NCBI RefSeq assembly: GCF_012911015.1
Contig: NZ_WVVV01000011.1
Location: 60,932 to 124,931, forward strand
Direction of reading: 5' to 3'
Length of the DNA: 64,000 nt
DNA from: Chelativorans sp. ZYF759
Lineage (GTDB): Bacteria > Pseudomonadota > Alphaproteobacteria > Rhizobiales > Rhizobiaceae
Shown here: in pieces, positions 1 through 9,055 of the stretch
How positions within the stretch are numbered: position 1 is the stretch's first letter
Layout of the letters: each line of letters begins with the position of its first letter
Position numbers and translations under genes: made by a program
The notes under the pieces: model-generated
The model's database searches: none
What the model saw: the letters and a program-made list of their open reading frames with translations, nothing else
Told to the model about the DNA's origin: nothing

Positions 1-753
1 CTGGTCGTAGATGTAGTAAAGCAGCAGCGCTGACGCGTTGTTGGGCCCGCCCTGCGTCATCACGAAGACATGGTCGACCATGCGGAAGGCGTTGATCGTG
101 GCGTTGACCGAGACGAACAAAGTCGTCGGCATGATCAGCGGCCAGGTCACCCGCCAGAAGAATGTCCAGCGCGACGTGCCTTCGAGCGCGGCCGCCTCGC
201 GCAGGTTCTCGGGGATCGTCTGGAGCGCGGCCAGGAAGAAGATCATGAAGAAGCCGGCCTGGTTCCAGACCGTCACCGCCGTGATCGAATAGAGCGCCGT
301 CGATGGCTGGCCGATCCAGTTGACGGGCCTCAGCCCGAACAGCCCGCGGATCTGGTCGAACAGGCCGAAGCCCGGCAGGTAGAAGAACAGCCAGATATTG
401 GCGACCGCGATGAGCGGCAGCACGGTCGGCGTGAAATAGGCCATCCGCAGGAAGCCGAGCCCCATGATCCTGCGGTGCACGAACAGCGCCATCCAGAGAG
501 AGATCGCGATCGAGGCGGGAATGGTGATCGCGGCATAGATGAGGTTGTTGGTCATCACCCGCAGGAAGACCGGGTCGGCCGTCATCCGCGCGTAATTGTC
601 CCAGCCGACGAAGGTCGACGGGCGGCGCCCGCGCGGCGTCGACCAGAAGCTGTCGATGAAGGTCTGGACCGCCGGAATATGGGTGAAGCCGAACAGAAGC
701 ACGAGTGCCGGCAGGAGCAGCAGCCAGGCATGGATCCATTCGCGCTTGATCAT
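1..753 (-). CDS. Carbohydrate ABC transporter permease (MalF/UgpA type), 3' end cut by window edge
   Basis: Inner-membrane permease of a CUT1 (sugar, polyol or glycerol-phosphate type) importer. The frame opens with MIKREWIHAWLLLLP at 753 and stays open for 251 codons to the window edge, so the C-terminus is missing. Several hydrophobic helices are visible, and the EAA loop that docks on the ATPase reads EAAALEGTSRWTFFWRVTWP. It follows the binding-protein gene (stop at 814) after a 60-base gap holding a perfect hairpin, and the ATPase gene lies one gene further upstream on the same strand, so ATPase-binding protein-permease form one operon; a second permease is expected beyond the edge. The substrate cannot be read from the sequence. 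Confidence 0.93.
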   Translation of the reverse strand, partial: MIKREWIHAWLLLLPALVLLFGFTHIPAVQTFIDSFWSTPRGRRPSTFVGWDNYARMTADPVFLRVMTNNLIYAAITIPASIAISLWMALFVHRRIMGLGFLRMAYFTPTVLPLIAVANIWLFFYLPGFGLFDQIRGLFGLRPVNWIGQPSTALYSITAVTVWNQAGFFMIFFLAALQTIPENLREAAALEGTSRWTFFWRVTWPLIMPTTLFVSVNATINAFRMVDHVFVMTQGGPNNASALLLYYIYDQ

Positions 754-781
754 CGGCAGGCGGTTCCTTGAAGGGAGAAGG

Positions 782-806
782 CCGGGGCGGCGTGGCGCCG
801 CCCCGG
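782..806 (-). terminator. Perfect 11-bp hairpin after the CUT1 binding-protein gene
   Basis: CCGGGGCGGCG and its exact complement enclose a 3-base loop. It starts 8 bases past the binding-protein stop and has no U run. This fits a 3'-end stabiliser or partial terminator setting binding protein above permease, not a full stop. Confidence 0.6.
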
Positions 807-813
807 GAAGCAT

Positions 814-2100
814 TTACTGCCGGTAGGGAGCCAGGATGGCGTCGGCCTCGCGCTGGGCATCGGCCAGCGCCTCGGCAGGGCTCTTGTCGCCAACAACGGC
901 GGCGGCGATGTTGTCGTTGAGGATCTGCGTGACGCGCGGCCCCTCGAAGGTGGCGAGTTCGGCCACCGCGTATTCGAGCTGGTCGCGGGCGACCAGGGCG
1001 CCCGGAACCTCCTGCGCATATTCGCGCATGGCGTCCGTTTCCCAGGTGTCTTCACGCGGGGCCACATAGCCGGTGGCGATCGACCATTCGGCCGCCTGTT
1101 CGGGCGCGGTCGCCCATTTCACGAAGTCGATCGCGGCAAGCACTTCTTCTTCGCTGTGGCCGGAGAAGAGGTAGAAATTGCCGCCGCCGCTCGGCGCGCC
1201 GGGGCGAACCTTGGCCGGCAGCATGCCGACGCCGAATTCGAAGGGCGCATTGTTGCGGATATTGGTCAGGTTGCCAGTCGTGGTCCAGGCGATGGCGCTC
1301 TCGCCATCCATGAAGGCGCGCGGCGTTGCACCCCAGTCGAGGATGCCGGGGGCCATGATCTCGTGCTCGGTCGACAGCGAGACCAGATATTCGAGCGCCT
1401 CGACGACTTCCGGCGTGTCGAAATAGACCTCGGTGCCGGCGTCATTGGCCAGACCGTCCTGCCCGTTGGCCGCCACCAGGCCGGTGAAGAGCCAGGATGG
1501 GAAGCCGGAGGAGGGGATGCGCACGCCCCACTGGGTGACGTTGCCCGCATCGTCGCGGATGGTCAGCTGCTGGCCCATCTCGACCATCTCGTCCCAGGTG
1601 GTGGGCGGCGTCTCGGGGTCGAGGCCGGCCGCCTCGAAGGCTTCCTTGTTCCAGTAGATCACCGGCGTCGAGCGCTGGAAGGGGATGCCCCAGGTCTTGC
1701 CCTCGGTCTGGCTGTTTTTCATGAAGGCGGGGTAGAAGCCACCGATCCAGTTCTCGATCTCGTCCTCGGAAAGATAGTCGTCCCAGGCCTCGACGATGTC
1801 CTCGTCGATCATGGTGAACATGTCGACCGAGAGCAGGATCGCCAGATGCGGCGCGTTGCCGCCACGCGCCGCCGTGATGGCGCGGGTGGTCGTGTCGGCA
1901 TAGCTGCCGGTGTAGATGGCGTTGATGTTGACGTCGGGATTCTCGGCCACATAGGCGTCGGTCAGCGCCTGGATGGTGGCGGCGGCCTCGCCGCCCACGG
2001 CGACGGGGAAATAGAATTCAAGGTCCACGGCCAGCGCCGAGGACATCGACAGGGCCAGTGTGGCGGCGCCGAGGATCGAGGATTTCAGGAAGCGTGTCAT
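814..2100 (-). CDS. Extracellular solute-binding protein, family 1 (CUT1 sugar ABC importer)
   Basis: Periplasmic receptor of the adjacent importer, 428 residues. A Sec signal peptide is clear (MTRFLKSSILGAATLALSMS, cleavage near SALA-VD, about residue 24). The mature protein has the SBP_bac_1 layout of UgpB/MalE-like receptors, with an early segment on dissolving particles of the type YVAENPDVNINAIYTGSY and a central IPFQRSTPVIYWNKEAFEAAG segment common in glycerol-3-phosphate and polyol receptors. The start is 27 bases downstream of the ATPase stop, so the two are co-transcribed. The UgpB-like middle makes glycerol phosphate or a polyol plausible, but the family is broad and specificity is inferred. 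Confidence 0.92.
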   Translation of the reverse strand: MTRFLKSSILGAATLALSMSSALAVDLEFYFPVAVGGEAAATIQALTDAYVAENPDVNINAIYTGSYADTTTRAITAARGGNAPHLAILLSVDMFTMIDEDIVEAWDDYLSEDEIENWIGGFYPAFMKNSQTEGKTWGIPFQRSTPVIYWNKEAFEAAGLDPETPPTTWDEMVEMGQQLTIRDDAGNVTQWGVRIPSSGFPSWLFTGLVAANGQDGLANDAGTEVYFDTPEVVEALEYLVSLSTEHEIMAPGILDWGATPRAFMDGESAIAWTTTGNLTNIRNNAPFEFGVGMLPAKVRPGAPSGGGNFYLFSGHSEEEVLAAIDFVKWATAPEQAAEWSIATGYVAPREDTWETDAMREYAQEVPGALVARDQLEYAVAELATFEGPRVTQILNDNIAAAVVGDKSPAEALADAQREADAILAPYRQ

Positions 2101-2127
2101 CGCGTGTTCCTTGATTGACTTGATGGT

Positions 2128-3177
2128 CTAGTGAAGTCTGCGGCCGTCCGCGTCGAAGAGATGCGTGGCCTCCGCCGGCCAAGACAGCCGGACCTTCGCG
2201 TCCGGCGCCCCCGTCCGCGCCGGCTGGCGGACGATGATCTTTGCCGCGCCGATCCGCGCTGCGATAAGCTGGTCGGCGCCCAGATACTCGACGCCCTCGA
2301 CCACCGCCTCGACACCCTCGCCATCGACAATCATGTCTTCGGGCCGCACGCCCACGAGGCTGCCCTCCGGCAGGTGGCGGTAGGCGGGCAGGTCGCGGGC
2401 GGAAATCAGGTTCATGGGCGGGGTGCCGATGAAGCGCGCGCAGAAGGTCGTCTCGGGCGCGGCGTAGAGCTCGCGCGGGCGCGCCACCTGCTCCACCCGA
2501 CCCTGGTTCATCACCACGATGTGGTCGGCCATGGTCATGGCTTCGACCTGGTCGTGGGTGACATAGACCATGGTCAGACCCAGCCTCTGCTGCAGGTCGC
2601 GGATCTCGACCCGCATCTCCGCGCGCAGCTTTGCGTCGAGGTTGGACAGCGGCTCGTCCATCAGGCAGACCGGCCGTTCCGAGATCACGGCGCGCGCCAG
2701 CGCCACGCGCTGCTGCTGGCCGCCGGAAAGCTGGTTGGGGCGACGGTCGAGCAGGCCGTCGAGCCCCATCATGCGCGCCACCCGGTTCAGCCGTTCCCAG
2801 CGTTCGGCCTTGTCCACGCGCCGCACCCTGAGGCCGAAGATGATGTTCTCGGCCACCGTCAGGTGCGGAAACAGCGCATAGGACTGGAACACCATCGACA
2901 GGTCGCGTTCGGCCGGCGGCTTCCTGGTGATGTCGTTGCCGCCGAGCAGGATCTTGCCCGAGGTCGGCCTGTCGAGCCCGGCGATCAGCCGCAGCAGCGT
3001 CGATTTCCCGCAGCCCGACGGACCCAGCAGCACCGTGAAGGCGCCGGCCGGAATGTCGATCGTGACATTGTCCAGCGCCACGGCCGTGTCGTACGCCTTG
3101 CGCACGCCCTCGAGGCGCAGGCCGGCTGCGGCGATCGCGATCTGCTCGTCGATGGAGGTCATTGCATTCATGGCCAT
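2128..3177 (-). CDS. CUT1 ABC transporter ATP-binding protein (MalK/UgpC type)
   Basis: Cytoplasmic ATPase of the importer, 349 residues. Walker A is GPSGCGKST (about residue 53), the signature is LSGGQQQR, Walker B is followed by [12 protein letters not shown], and the switch histidine lies in [10 protein letters not shown]. The last ~100 residues form the TOBE/OB regulatory domain that separates MalK/UgpC proteins from other ATPases (motif VGVRPEDM). The length is normal for the family. It is first in the minus-strand operon ATPase-binding protein-permease. Start codons at 3177 (MAMNAM) and 3171 are both possible. Confidence 0.94.
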   Translation of the reverse strand: MAMNAMTSIDEQIAIAAAGLRLEGVRKAYDTAVALDNVTIDIPAGAFTVLLGPSGCGKSTLLRLIAGLDRPTSGKILLGGNDITRKPPAERDLSMVFQSYALFPHLTVAENIIFGLRVRRVDKAERWERLNRVARMMGLDGLLDRRPNQLSGGQQQRVALARAVISERPVCLMDEPLSNLDAKLRAEMRVEIRDLQQRLGLTMVYVTHDQVEAMTMADHIVVMNQGRVEQVARPRELYAAPETTFCARFIGTPPMNLISARDLPAYRHLPEGSLVGVRPEDMIVDGEGVEAVVEGVEYLGADQLIAARIGAAKIIVRQPARTGAPDAKVRLSWPAEATHLFDADGRRLH

Positions 3178-3274
3178 GGCGATACTGGTCTCATGCTACA
3201 GTTCCATGACATCCGGCGGAAGATCGCCTCCCGGGGGCTGGGGACAAGTCCCGCGCGGCCATGCCGAACCAAGC

Positions 3275-4195
3275 TCATCCGGAAGGCCTGAAGGGCTTGG
3301 CGAGCGACGCCGGGAAATTCAGCATCAGCAATTGCCGGTTGCGCGAGATGATCACCAGCACCACGATCGTCGCCAGATAAGGCACCGCCGAGAGCAGTTC
3401 GGAAGGCACGCGCAGACCGAAGGCTTGACCCTGGAGTTGCAGGATCGTCATGCCGCCGAAGAGCCAGGCGCCGACCAGCAGGCGCGTCGGGCGCCATGTG
3501 GAAAACACCACCAGCGCCAGCGCGATCCATCCCTTGCCGGCAGTCATATTCTCGACCCAGAGCGGGGTATAGGCGACCGAGAGATAGGCCCCGCCGATGC
3601 CCGCCATCGCGCCGCCGAACAGCACCGCCATGTAGCGGATGCGGATCACCGGCTGGCCGATCGCATGCGCCGACTGCGGTGATTCCCCGATGGTGCGCAG
3701 GATCAGCCCCGCCTTGGTCCTGTACAGGAACCAGCCCACAGCCACGACCATGAACAGGCCCAGATAGACCAGCGGGTCGAAGCGGAAGAACATCGGTCCC
3801 AGCACGGGAATGTCTGAGAGGAAGGGAATGTCGAGCCGGGCCAGCGAGGGGATCGGCGTCGAGCCGAAACCGCGGCCGATGAAGGCCGACACTCCGCCGC
3901 CGAAGATCGCCAGCGCCAGGCCCGCCGCGTACTGGTTTGTCATGAAGGTGAGAGCCAGAACCCCGAAGATCAGCGAGGCAGCCGCCCCCGACAGCGCGCC
4001 GATCAGGATCGCCACCGGCATCGGCAGGCCGGCGAAGACCGCCCAGAAGGCGAACACCGCCCCGATCAGCATCATGCCCTCGATGCCGAGATTGAGCACG
4101 CCCGACTTCTCCACCACCAGTTCGCCCAGCGCAGCGAAGACCAGCGGCGTGGCGGCGATGATCGTGCCGGCGACGATTGCGATGAACAGCGACAT
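3275..4195 (-). CDS. BMP-family ABC transporter permease, second subunit
   Basis: Inner-membrane permease of 306 residues (BPD_transp_2 family), as in purine-nucleoside and general nucleoside importers. It begins MSLFIAIVAGTIIAATPLVF and contains the conserved LGELVVEKSGVLNLGIEGMM segment of this class. The ATG at 4195 shares one base with the TGA of the preceding permease (TGATG), indicating translational coupling; the frame is open further upstream but there it lies on top of the partner gene. It is last in the BMP operon; the next gene, a CUT1 ATPase, starts 97 bases further on. Confidence 0.93.
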   Translation of the reverse strand: MSLFIAIVAGTIIAATPLVFAALGELVVEKSGVLNLGIEGMMLIGAVFAFWAVFAGLPMPVAILIGALSGAAASLIFGVLALTFMTNQYAAGLALAIFGGGVSAFIGRGFGSTPIPSLARLDIPFLSDIPVLGPMFFRFDPLVYLGLFMVVAVGWFLYRTKAGLILRTIGESPQSAHAIGQPVIRIRYMAVLFGGAMAGIGGAYLSVAYTPLWVENMTAGKGWIALALVVFSTWRPTRLLVGAWLFGGMTILQLQGQAFGLRVPSELLSAVPYLATIVVLVIISRNRQLLMLNFPASLAKPFRPSG

Positions 4196-5262
4196 CAGAC
4201 GGCCTCCTTCAGCCGGCGCAGGCGGTAGAAGATGAAGAAGTCGGCCGCCAGCAGGAAGAACAGGAGAATGCCCTGCAGGATGCGGGTGATGGCCGACGGC
4301 ATGCCGAGCGTAATCTGCACCGTCTCTCCGCCGAGGATCAGGAGCGACAGCAGCAGGCCGCCCAGCACGATGCCGAAGGCATTGAGCCGGCCGATGAAGG
4401 CGACGATGATGGCGGCGAAGCCGTAGCCGGGCGAGATCGTCGAGGACAACTGGCCGAGCGGGCCGGCGGCTTCCGCCATGCCGGCGATGCCGGCCGCGCC
4501 ACCGCCCGCCAGCAGCCCGACCCAGATCGCCGAGGATTCCCGGAAGCCCGCATAGCGCGCCGCCCGCGGCGCCGCGCCGCCCACCGTCAGCTTGTAGCCC
4601 ATGAAGGAGCGGTCGGTGAACAGCCACATCGCGATGACCGCCACCACCGTGATGAAGATCGCCGGCGTCAGCCGGTAGGCATAGTCGAAGGGCTCGAACA
4701 TCGCCGCCGGCGGCAGAAGCGCCGTCTGAGGGAAGTTGAAGCCCATCGGGTCGCGCCAGGGCCCGTGCACCAGCCACGACAGCACGAGTGCGGCGACATA
4801 GGTCAGCATCAGCGTGACCAGGATCTCGTTGGTGTTCATGCGCGCCCGCAGGAAGGCGGGGATGCCCGCCCACGCCATGCCCGCCAGCATCCCGGCCAGA
4901 AACATCAGCGGCAGGAGCAGCACGCTGTCCGGGTTTGGCCAGAACAGCCCGATGCCGGATGCCGCGATGGCGCCCATGATCAGCTGGCCCTCCGCGCCGA
5001 TGTTCCAGACATTGGCGCGAAAGCCGATCGCCAGCCCGCAGGCGATCAGGATCAGCGGCGAGGCCTTGAGCAGCAGTTCCGACAGCCCGTTCATGGTGCT
5101 GATCGGCTGGATGAAGAAGGCATGGAAGGCGCGCAGCGGGTCGTGCCCGAGCGCCAGAAAGAGGATCGAGCCGACGAACAGCGTCAGCGCGGTGGCGATG
5201 ACCGGCGCGGCCAGCCGCATGGTGACCGAAGGCTCGGGCCTTTGTTCAATCGTGAAGCGCAA
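4195..5262 (-). CDS. BMP-family ABC transporter permease, first subunit
   Basis: Inner-membrane permease of 355 residues (BPD_transp_2), homologous in layout to the first permease of nucleoside-type importers (YufP/NupP class). Visible family motifs are FRANVWNIGAEGQLIMGAI near residue 80 and the cytoplasmic coupling stretch ARMNTNEILVTLMLTY. The start at 5262 overlaps the ATPase 3' end by 17 bases; an internal methionine at 5220 (MRLAAPVIA) is an alternative. It overlaps the next permease by one base, so the three membrane and ATPase genes are tightly coupled. Confidence 0.92.
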   Translation of the reverse strand: MRFTIEQRPEPSVTMRLAAPVIATALTLFVGSILFLALGHDPLRAFHAFFIQPISTMNGLSELLLKASPLILIACGLAIGFRANVWNIGAEGQLIMGAIAASGIGLFWPNPDSVLLLPLMFLAGMLAGMAWAGIPAFLRARMNTNEILVTLMLTYVAALVLSWLVHGPWRDPMGFNFPQTALLPPAAMFEPFDYAYRLTPAIFITVVAVIAMWLFTDRSFMGYKLTVGGAAPRAARYAGFRESSAIWVGLLAGGGAAGIAGMAEAAGPLGQLSSTISPGYGFAAIIVAFIGRLNAFGIVLGGLLLSLLILGGETVQITLGMPSAITRILQGILLFFLLAADFFIFYRLRRLKEAV

Positions 5263-6787
5263 GGTCGACCTCTTTGCGGCTTTGCGTGGTCTTGTCGAGG
5301 CCCGTCATCAGCAGTCCCACTTCCTCGCGGTTTGTCTCGGCGGTTTCGAGCGGGCGCGAGACCAGCCCCGCGCACATGACGACGAGGCGGTCGCAAATCT
5401 CGAACAACTCGTCGAGTTCCTCCGAGACGACCAGCACCGCCGTGCCCTGACGCGAGATGTCGATCAGCGTCTGTCGGATGAAGGCCGCAGCCCCCACATC
5501 CACGCCCCAGGTCGGCTGCGAGACGAGCAGCACCTTCGGCTCCAGCTCGATTTCGCGCCCGACGATGAATTTCTGCAGATTGCCGCCCGACAGGCTCTGT
5601 GCGACCGACTGCGCATTGCGTGCCTTGACGCTGAAGCGCCTGATCACGTGGTCGGCGAATTCCGCGGCCTTCTTGCGGTCGAGGAGGCCATGGCGGACCA
5701 TGCCGCGGCGATGGCCCGTCAGAATGGCGTTCTCCTGCAGGCTGAGCGTCGGCACCGCACCGCGTCCGAGCCGTTCTTCGGGCACGAAGGCCAGGCCCCG
5801 CTGGCGCCGCCTTGCGGGATCGAGGTGGCCGGCTGGCTGGCCGAGAAGTCGGACCGTGTCGGCCTTCTCGGCGATCGTCTCGCCGCTCAGATAGGAGATC
5901 AGTTCCGCCTGCCCGTTGCCCGAAACGCCGGCGATGCCGACGATCTCGCCCGCCCGCACCGAAAGCGAGACGTCGCGCAGCGACACGCCGAAGCCTTCCG
6001 CGACCTCGGCCGTCAACCCGCGCACCTCCAGCACCGGCTCGCTTGAAGGTGTCGCCGGCGGATGGCTGGTCTTCGGCAGCTCGGAGCCCACCATCATGCG
6101 CGCCAGTTCCAGCGAACTCGTCGTCCTCGCGTCGGCCACACCCGTCACCGCACCGTTGCGCAGCACGGTCGCGCGTTCGCACAATTGCTGGATCTCCTCC
6201 AGCTTGTGGCTGATATAGAGGATGCTGCAGCCTTCGGCCGCCAGCTGGCGCAGTGTCTCGAACAGCTTTTCCACCGCCTGCGGCGTCAGCACCGAAGTCG
6301 GCTCGTCGAGGATCAGCAGCTTCGGGTCCTGCAGGAGACACCGCACGATCTCCACGCGCTGCCGCTCGCCCACCGAAAGGTCGTGCACGATGCGCTTCGG
6401 GTCGACCGGCATGCCGTAGCGCTGCGAAAGCGCGCGCACCTGTTCGGAAAGCGCCTTGAGATCGAAGCGCCCGCGCATGGCGAGCGCGATGTTCTCCACC
6501 ACGCTGACGGATTCGAACAGCGCGAAATGCTGGTAGACCATCTCGATGCCGAGCTGGCGCGAGATGGCCGGGTTGTGGCGCTCGACGAGGTTGCCGTCGC
6601 AATAGATCTCGCCGGAATCGGCTTCGATCGCGCCATAGATGATCTTCATCAGCGTCGACTTGCCGGCGCCGTTCTCGCCCAGGATGGCGTGGATCTCGCC
6701 GGGCATGATCGACAGCGAGATGTCGTCGTTGGCGACGACACCTGGATAGCGCTTGTTGATGTTCTTCAGTTCGAGGCGCGGCGTCAT
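5246..6787 (-). CDS. BMP-family ABC transporter ATP-binding protein (tandem ATPase domains)
   Basis: Cytoplasmic ATPase of 513 residues with two fused ABC domains, as in ribose- and nucleoside-type importers. The first domain has Walker A GENGAGKST and signature LSVGERQRVEI, then DEPTSVLTPQ. The second is degenerate at Walker A (GVSGNGQAELIS), as usual for this class, but keeps the signature LSGGNLQKFIVGRE. The start at 6787 (MTPRLELKNINKRYPGVVAN) is where homology begins; the frame is open 23 codons further up without a ribosome site. It is separated from the binding-protein gene by 109 bases with a hairpin, and overlaps the next permease by 17 bases. Confidence 0.94.
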   Translation of the reverse strand: MTPRLELKNINKRYPGVVANDDISLSIMPGEIHAILGENGAGKSTLMKIIYGAIEADSGEIYCDGNLVERHNPAISRQLGIEMVYQHFALFESVSVVENIALAMRGRFDLKALSEQVRALSQRYGMPVDPKRIVHDLSVGERQRVEIVRCLLQDPKLLILDEPTSVLTPQAVEKLFETLRQLAAEGCSILYISHKLEEIQQLCERATVLRNGAVTGVADARTTSSLELARMMVGSELPKTSHPPATPSSEPVLEVRGLTAEVAEGFGVSLRDVSLSVRAGEIVGIAGVSGNGQAELISYLSGETIAEKADTVRLLGQPAGHLDPARRRQRGLAFVPEERLGRGAVPTLSLQENAILTGHRRGMVRHGLLDRKKAAEFADHVIRRFSVKARNAQSVAQSLSGGNLQKFIVGREIELEPKVLLVSQPTWGVDVGAAAFIRQTLIDISRQGTAVLVVSEELDELFEICDRLVVMCAGLVSRPLETAETNREEVGLLMTGLDKTTQSRKEVDLALHD

Positions 6788-6842
6788 GGAGGGGTCCTGG
6801 CGCTGGCATCTGCAGGAAACGGCCGACAATGCGCCACCGGAC

Positions 6843-6869
6843 CGGCCGGGAGGCAAGACCTCCCGGCCG
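6843..6869 (-). terminator. Perfect 11-bp hairpin after the BMP binding-protein gene
   Basis: CGGCCGGGAGG and its complement flank a 5-base loop (CAAGA on the plus strand). It begins 28 bases past the binding-protein stop and has no U run, so it probably protects or attenuates the message between binding protein and ATPase. Confidence 0.6.
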
Positions 6870-6896
6870 CCGATGCTGCCTGTCGTCGCGGATGGA

Positions 6897-7985
6897 TCAG
6901 CTCAGGCTGCCGATCATGCCTTCCACGAACCACACCATGGATCGGATATCTCCGTCCGAGAGCACCTCACCCTCCGCGACGACGACCTCGCCATCCTGGT
7001 TCTTGAGTTCGCCGCGATAGGGATGCAGTTCGCCGGCCGCGATCGCCGCCTTCACCGAATCCATCTCGGCCTGGACCTCCGCCGGGATCGCCTCATTGTA
7101 GGGCGACATCTTGACGACGCCGTCGGACAGCCCGCCCCAATGTTCCTCGGCGACCCAGTTACCGTCGGCCACCGTGCGTGCCGCATCCACGTAGTAGCTC
7201 GACCAGTCGAGCGTGAACGCCGTCAGGTGACGGTCGGAGAACTGGCTCATGTCGCTGGCGTAACCGATCGACCAGGCGCCGAGCTCGCCCGAGGTCTGGA
7301 CGCCGGTTGCCGTATCGGTCATCGAGCAGATCACGTCGCACCCTTGCGAGACGAGCGTGTTTACCGCCTCACGCTCGCGGCCCGGATCGTACCAGGAGTT
7401 GAGGAAGATGGTGCTGCAGGTAACGTCCGGATTGACACTCTGGGCGCCGAGCAGAAGCGCGTTGGCGGGGCCCACGATGTCGGGGATCGGGAAGCCGCCC
7501 ACGAAGCCGATGCGGCCGCTCTCGCTCATGTGGCCCGCCGCCACGCCGGCCACATAGGTGCCCTCGTAATACTTGGCCTCGAACGTGCCGAGATTGTCGA
7601 GATGCACGATGCCCGAGCAATGCTCGAAGGCAACGTCCGGGAAGCGCGGTGCCACGCGTTGCAGCGGCGTACCATGCGAGAAGCTCGTGCCGAAAACGAG
7701 GTGGTTGGTGGAGGCGAGCTCGCGAAAGACGCGTTCGGCATCCTGCGGGTTGTAGACATTGTCGAGAACGGTCAGCTCGACCCGGTCGCCGAATTCCGCG
7801 CGGATGGCCTCGACGCCGAGGCTGTGCTGCTTGGTCCAGCCGATATCGGAGACTGGCGAGACATAGACCACGCCGACGCGCAGGATTTCGTCGGCCCGAG
7901 CCAGATTGGCCCAGCCGCCGAGGCCGAGCGCGGCGCCGGCCGCGCCGCCATACTTGAGAAACTTGCGTCGTGAAGTTCTGATCAT
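6897..7985 (-). CDS. BMP-family ABC transporter substrate-binding protein, Tat signal
   Basis: Periplasmic receptor of 362 residues in the basic-membrane-protein/purine-nucleoside-receptor family (PnrA/Med type). The N-terminus MIRTSRRKFLKYGGAAGAAL is a twin-arginine signal (RRKFLK), so export is probably folded via Tat; cleavage is likely after ARA (near residue 31). Family features are VGVVYVSPVSDIGWTKQH at the mature start, GTSFSH, and the GRIGFVGGFPIPDIVGPANA hinge. The ATG overlaps the TGA of the upstream GntR gene (ATGA), so regulator and receptor are translated together. Family members bind purine nucleosides or related heterocycles; the actual ligand here is unknown. Confidence 0.93.
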   Translation of the reverse strand: MIRTSRRKFLKYGGAAGAALGLGGWANLARADEILRVGVVYVSPVSDIGWTKQHSLGVEAIRAEFGDRVELTVLDNVYNPQDAERVFRELASTNHLVFGTSFSHGTPLQRVAPRFPDVAFEHCSGIVHLDNLGTFEAKYYEGTYVAGVAAGHMSESGRIGFVGGFPIPDIVGPANALLLGAQSVNPDVTCSTIFLNSWYDPGREREAVNTLVSQGCDVICSMTDTATGVQTSGELGAWSIGYASDMSQFSDRHLTAFTLDWSSYYVDAARTVADGNWVAEEHWGGLSDGVVKMSPYNEAIPAEVQAEMDSVKAAIAAGELHPYRGELKNQDGEVVVAEGEVLSDGDIRSMVWFVEGMIGSLS

Positions 7986-8821
7986 TGAAGTGTTCCCTCT
8001 GGATTTGCGTTTGCCGAATGGTGTCCGTCGTGTCGATGCGAACGGATCTTGTTTGTTTTGCCGGCTTGGCTCGTTGTCCCGCCGGCTTCCTCCCGGATTT
8101 CTGATGCGTTCTCCGAACCCCGCGAGCCCTTCTCCGGTCTCGTCGTGTCCAGATAAGGTGCCAATGCGTCGCGCGGTGTCAATTCGACATGTGCCGGGCG
8201 GTCCATGATGTAGCCGCGCACCACGGTATTGTGATGCGAAGCGATGAGTTCCATGGCCGGCTTCAGGCGCCCCTTCTCCAGGAGGTCGATCAGCCGGCTG
8301 TGGTCGTCGAGCAGGTTGCAGTAATCGAAATCGGCGGGGATCAGCGAGCGCAGCAGGGTCGTGCGCCGGATCAGCTGGGCATGGATCTCCTGCATGACCT
8401 TGTTGCGCGACAGCCTTACGAAAAGCGTGTGGTATTCCTGGCCCAGAAGATCGGCGAGTGCGTCGTTGCCGGCTTCGACCGCCTGGCGCTGGCGCTCGAC
8501 ATGCTGGCGCAGCTCGTTCCAGCCGGACGGGCCGAGCCGCTCGCTGAGCTGCGCGGCCACGCCCTGTTCGACCAGCGTCAGCGCGTCGTAGAGCTCCAGA
8601 GCCTCCTGAAGGCTCGGCTTGGCAACGAACGCGCCGCGGTTGCGCTCGATCGTCGCCAGGCCGTCATCCGCGAGCCGGATCAGCGCCTGGCGGATCACGA
8701 TGCGGCTGACGTCGAAGATCTCGGAAAGCTCGCGCTCGCCCAGCTTGCAGCCGGGCACCAGGCGATGGTCGAGTATCGCCTTGGTCAGAATAGCCGTGAT
8801 GGTCTGGGAGCGGCTGCTCAT
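7982..8821 (-). CDS. GntR-family transcriptional regulator (FCD domain) with odd C-terminal tail
   Basis: Likely local regulator of the importer and of the divergent demethylase operon, 279 residues. The N-terminal winged helix-turn-helix (about residues 10-75) contains LGERELSEIFDVSRIVIRQA. The FCD effector domain follows, with the usual metal-binding histidine positions in EYHTLFVRLSRN, DDHSRLIDLLEKG and SHHNTV. FCD regulators are usually 220-240 residues; here about 50 extra residues, polar and of low complexity (rich in S, G, H, N), follow residue 228 and carry the frame into the ATGA overlap with the binding-protein gene. That tail looks like former intergenic DNA now translated. Confidence 0.9.
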   Translation of the reverse strand: MSSRSQTITAILTKAILDHRLVPGCKLGERELSEIFDVSRIVIRQALIRLADDGLATIERNRGAFVAKPSLQEALELYDALTLVEQGVAAQLSERLGPSGWNELRQHVERQRQAVEAGNDALADLLGQEYHTLFVRLSRNKVMQEIHAQLIRRTTLLRSLIPADFDYCNLLDDHSRLIDLLEKGRLKPAMELIASHHNTVVRGYIMDRPAHVELTPRDALAPYLDTTRPEKGSRGSENASEIREEAGGTTSQAGKTNKIRSHRHDGHHSANANPEGTLQ

Positions 8822-9055
8822 CCCCGGCCGTCATGCCTCCATCTTGTATCCGTGCCGCCCTTTGTCGGGTCGTGACGCGGGTGGCGGCAGGAAAGGGCAA
8901 GTAGCGGTTAGCCGGCCTCCTTTTGTCAATCAAGCCAGGGCTGAATAAGTTTCAACAAAATCTATATTGATATCCAATCCTGCATTCCGGACTGTTTGTC
9001 CGTCGTGCTGTCGCGACCGCCCAGAAGCGGCCCCCGCGCCGCAGGGGAGGCTTGG
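8822..9055. promoter_or_regulatory. Divergent control region between GntR regulator and demethylase operon
   Basis: 234 bases between two divergent starts, the only room for promoters of both the importer/regulator and oxygenase operons. The stretch 8920-8990 is much more AT-rich than its surroundings and includes TTGTCA at 8923, followed after a 17-base gap by TAAGTT (8946), a weak promoter-like pair, and the palindromic ATATTGATAT core near 8970. GGGGAGG at 9044-9050 is the ribosome site of the first oxygenase gene. A GntR operator probably lies here, but no convincing inverted repeat could be fixed by eye. Confidence 0.45.

Noticed and set aside
4196..4873. Extended start of the second BMP permease inside the first permease gene
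   Set aside because: The extension is an out-of-frame shadow of the first permease, and the ATG at 4195 fits family length and TGATG coupling.
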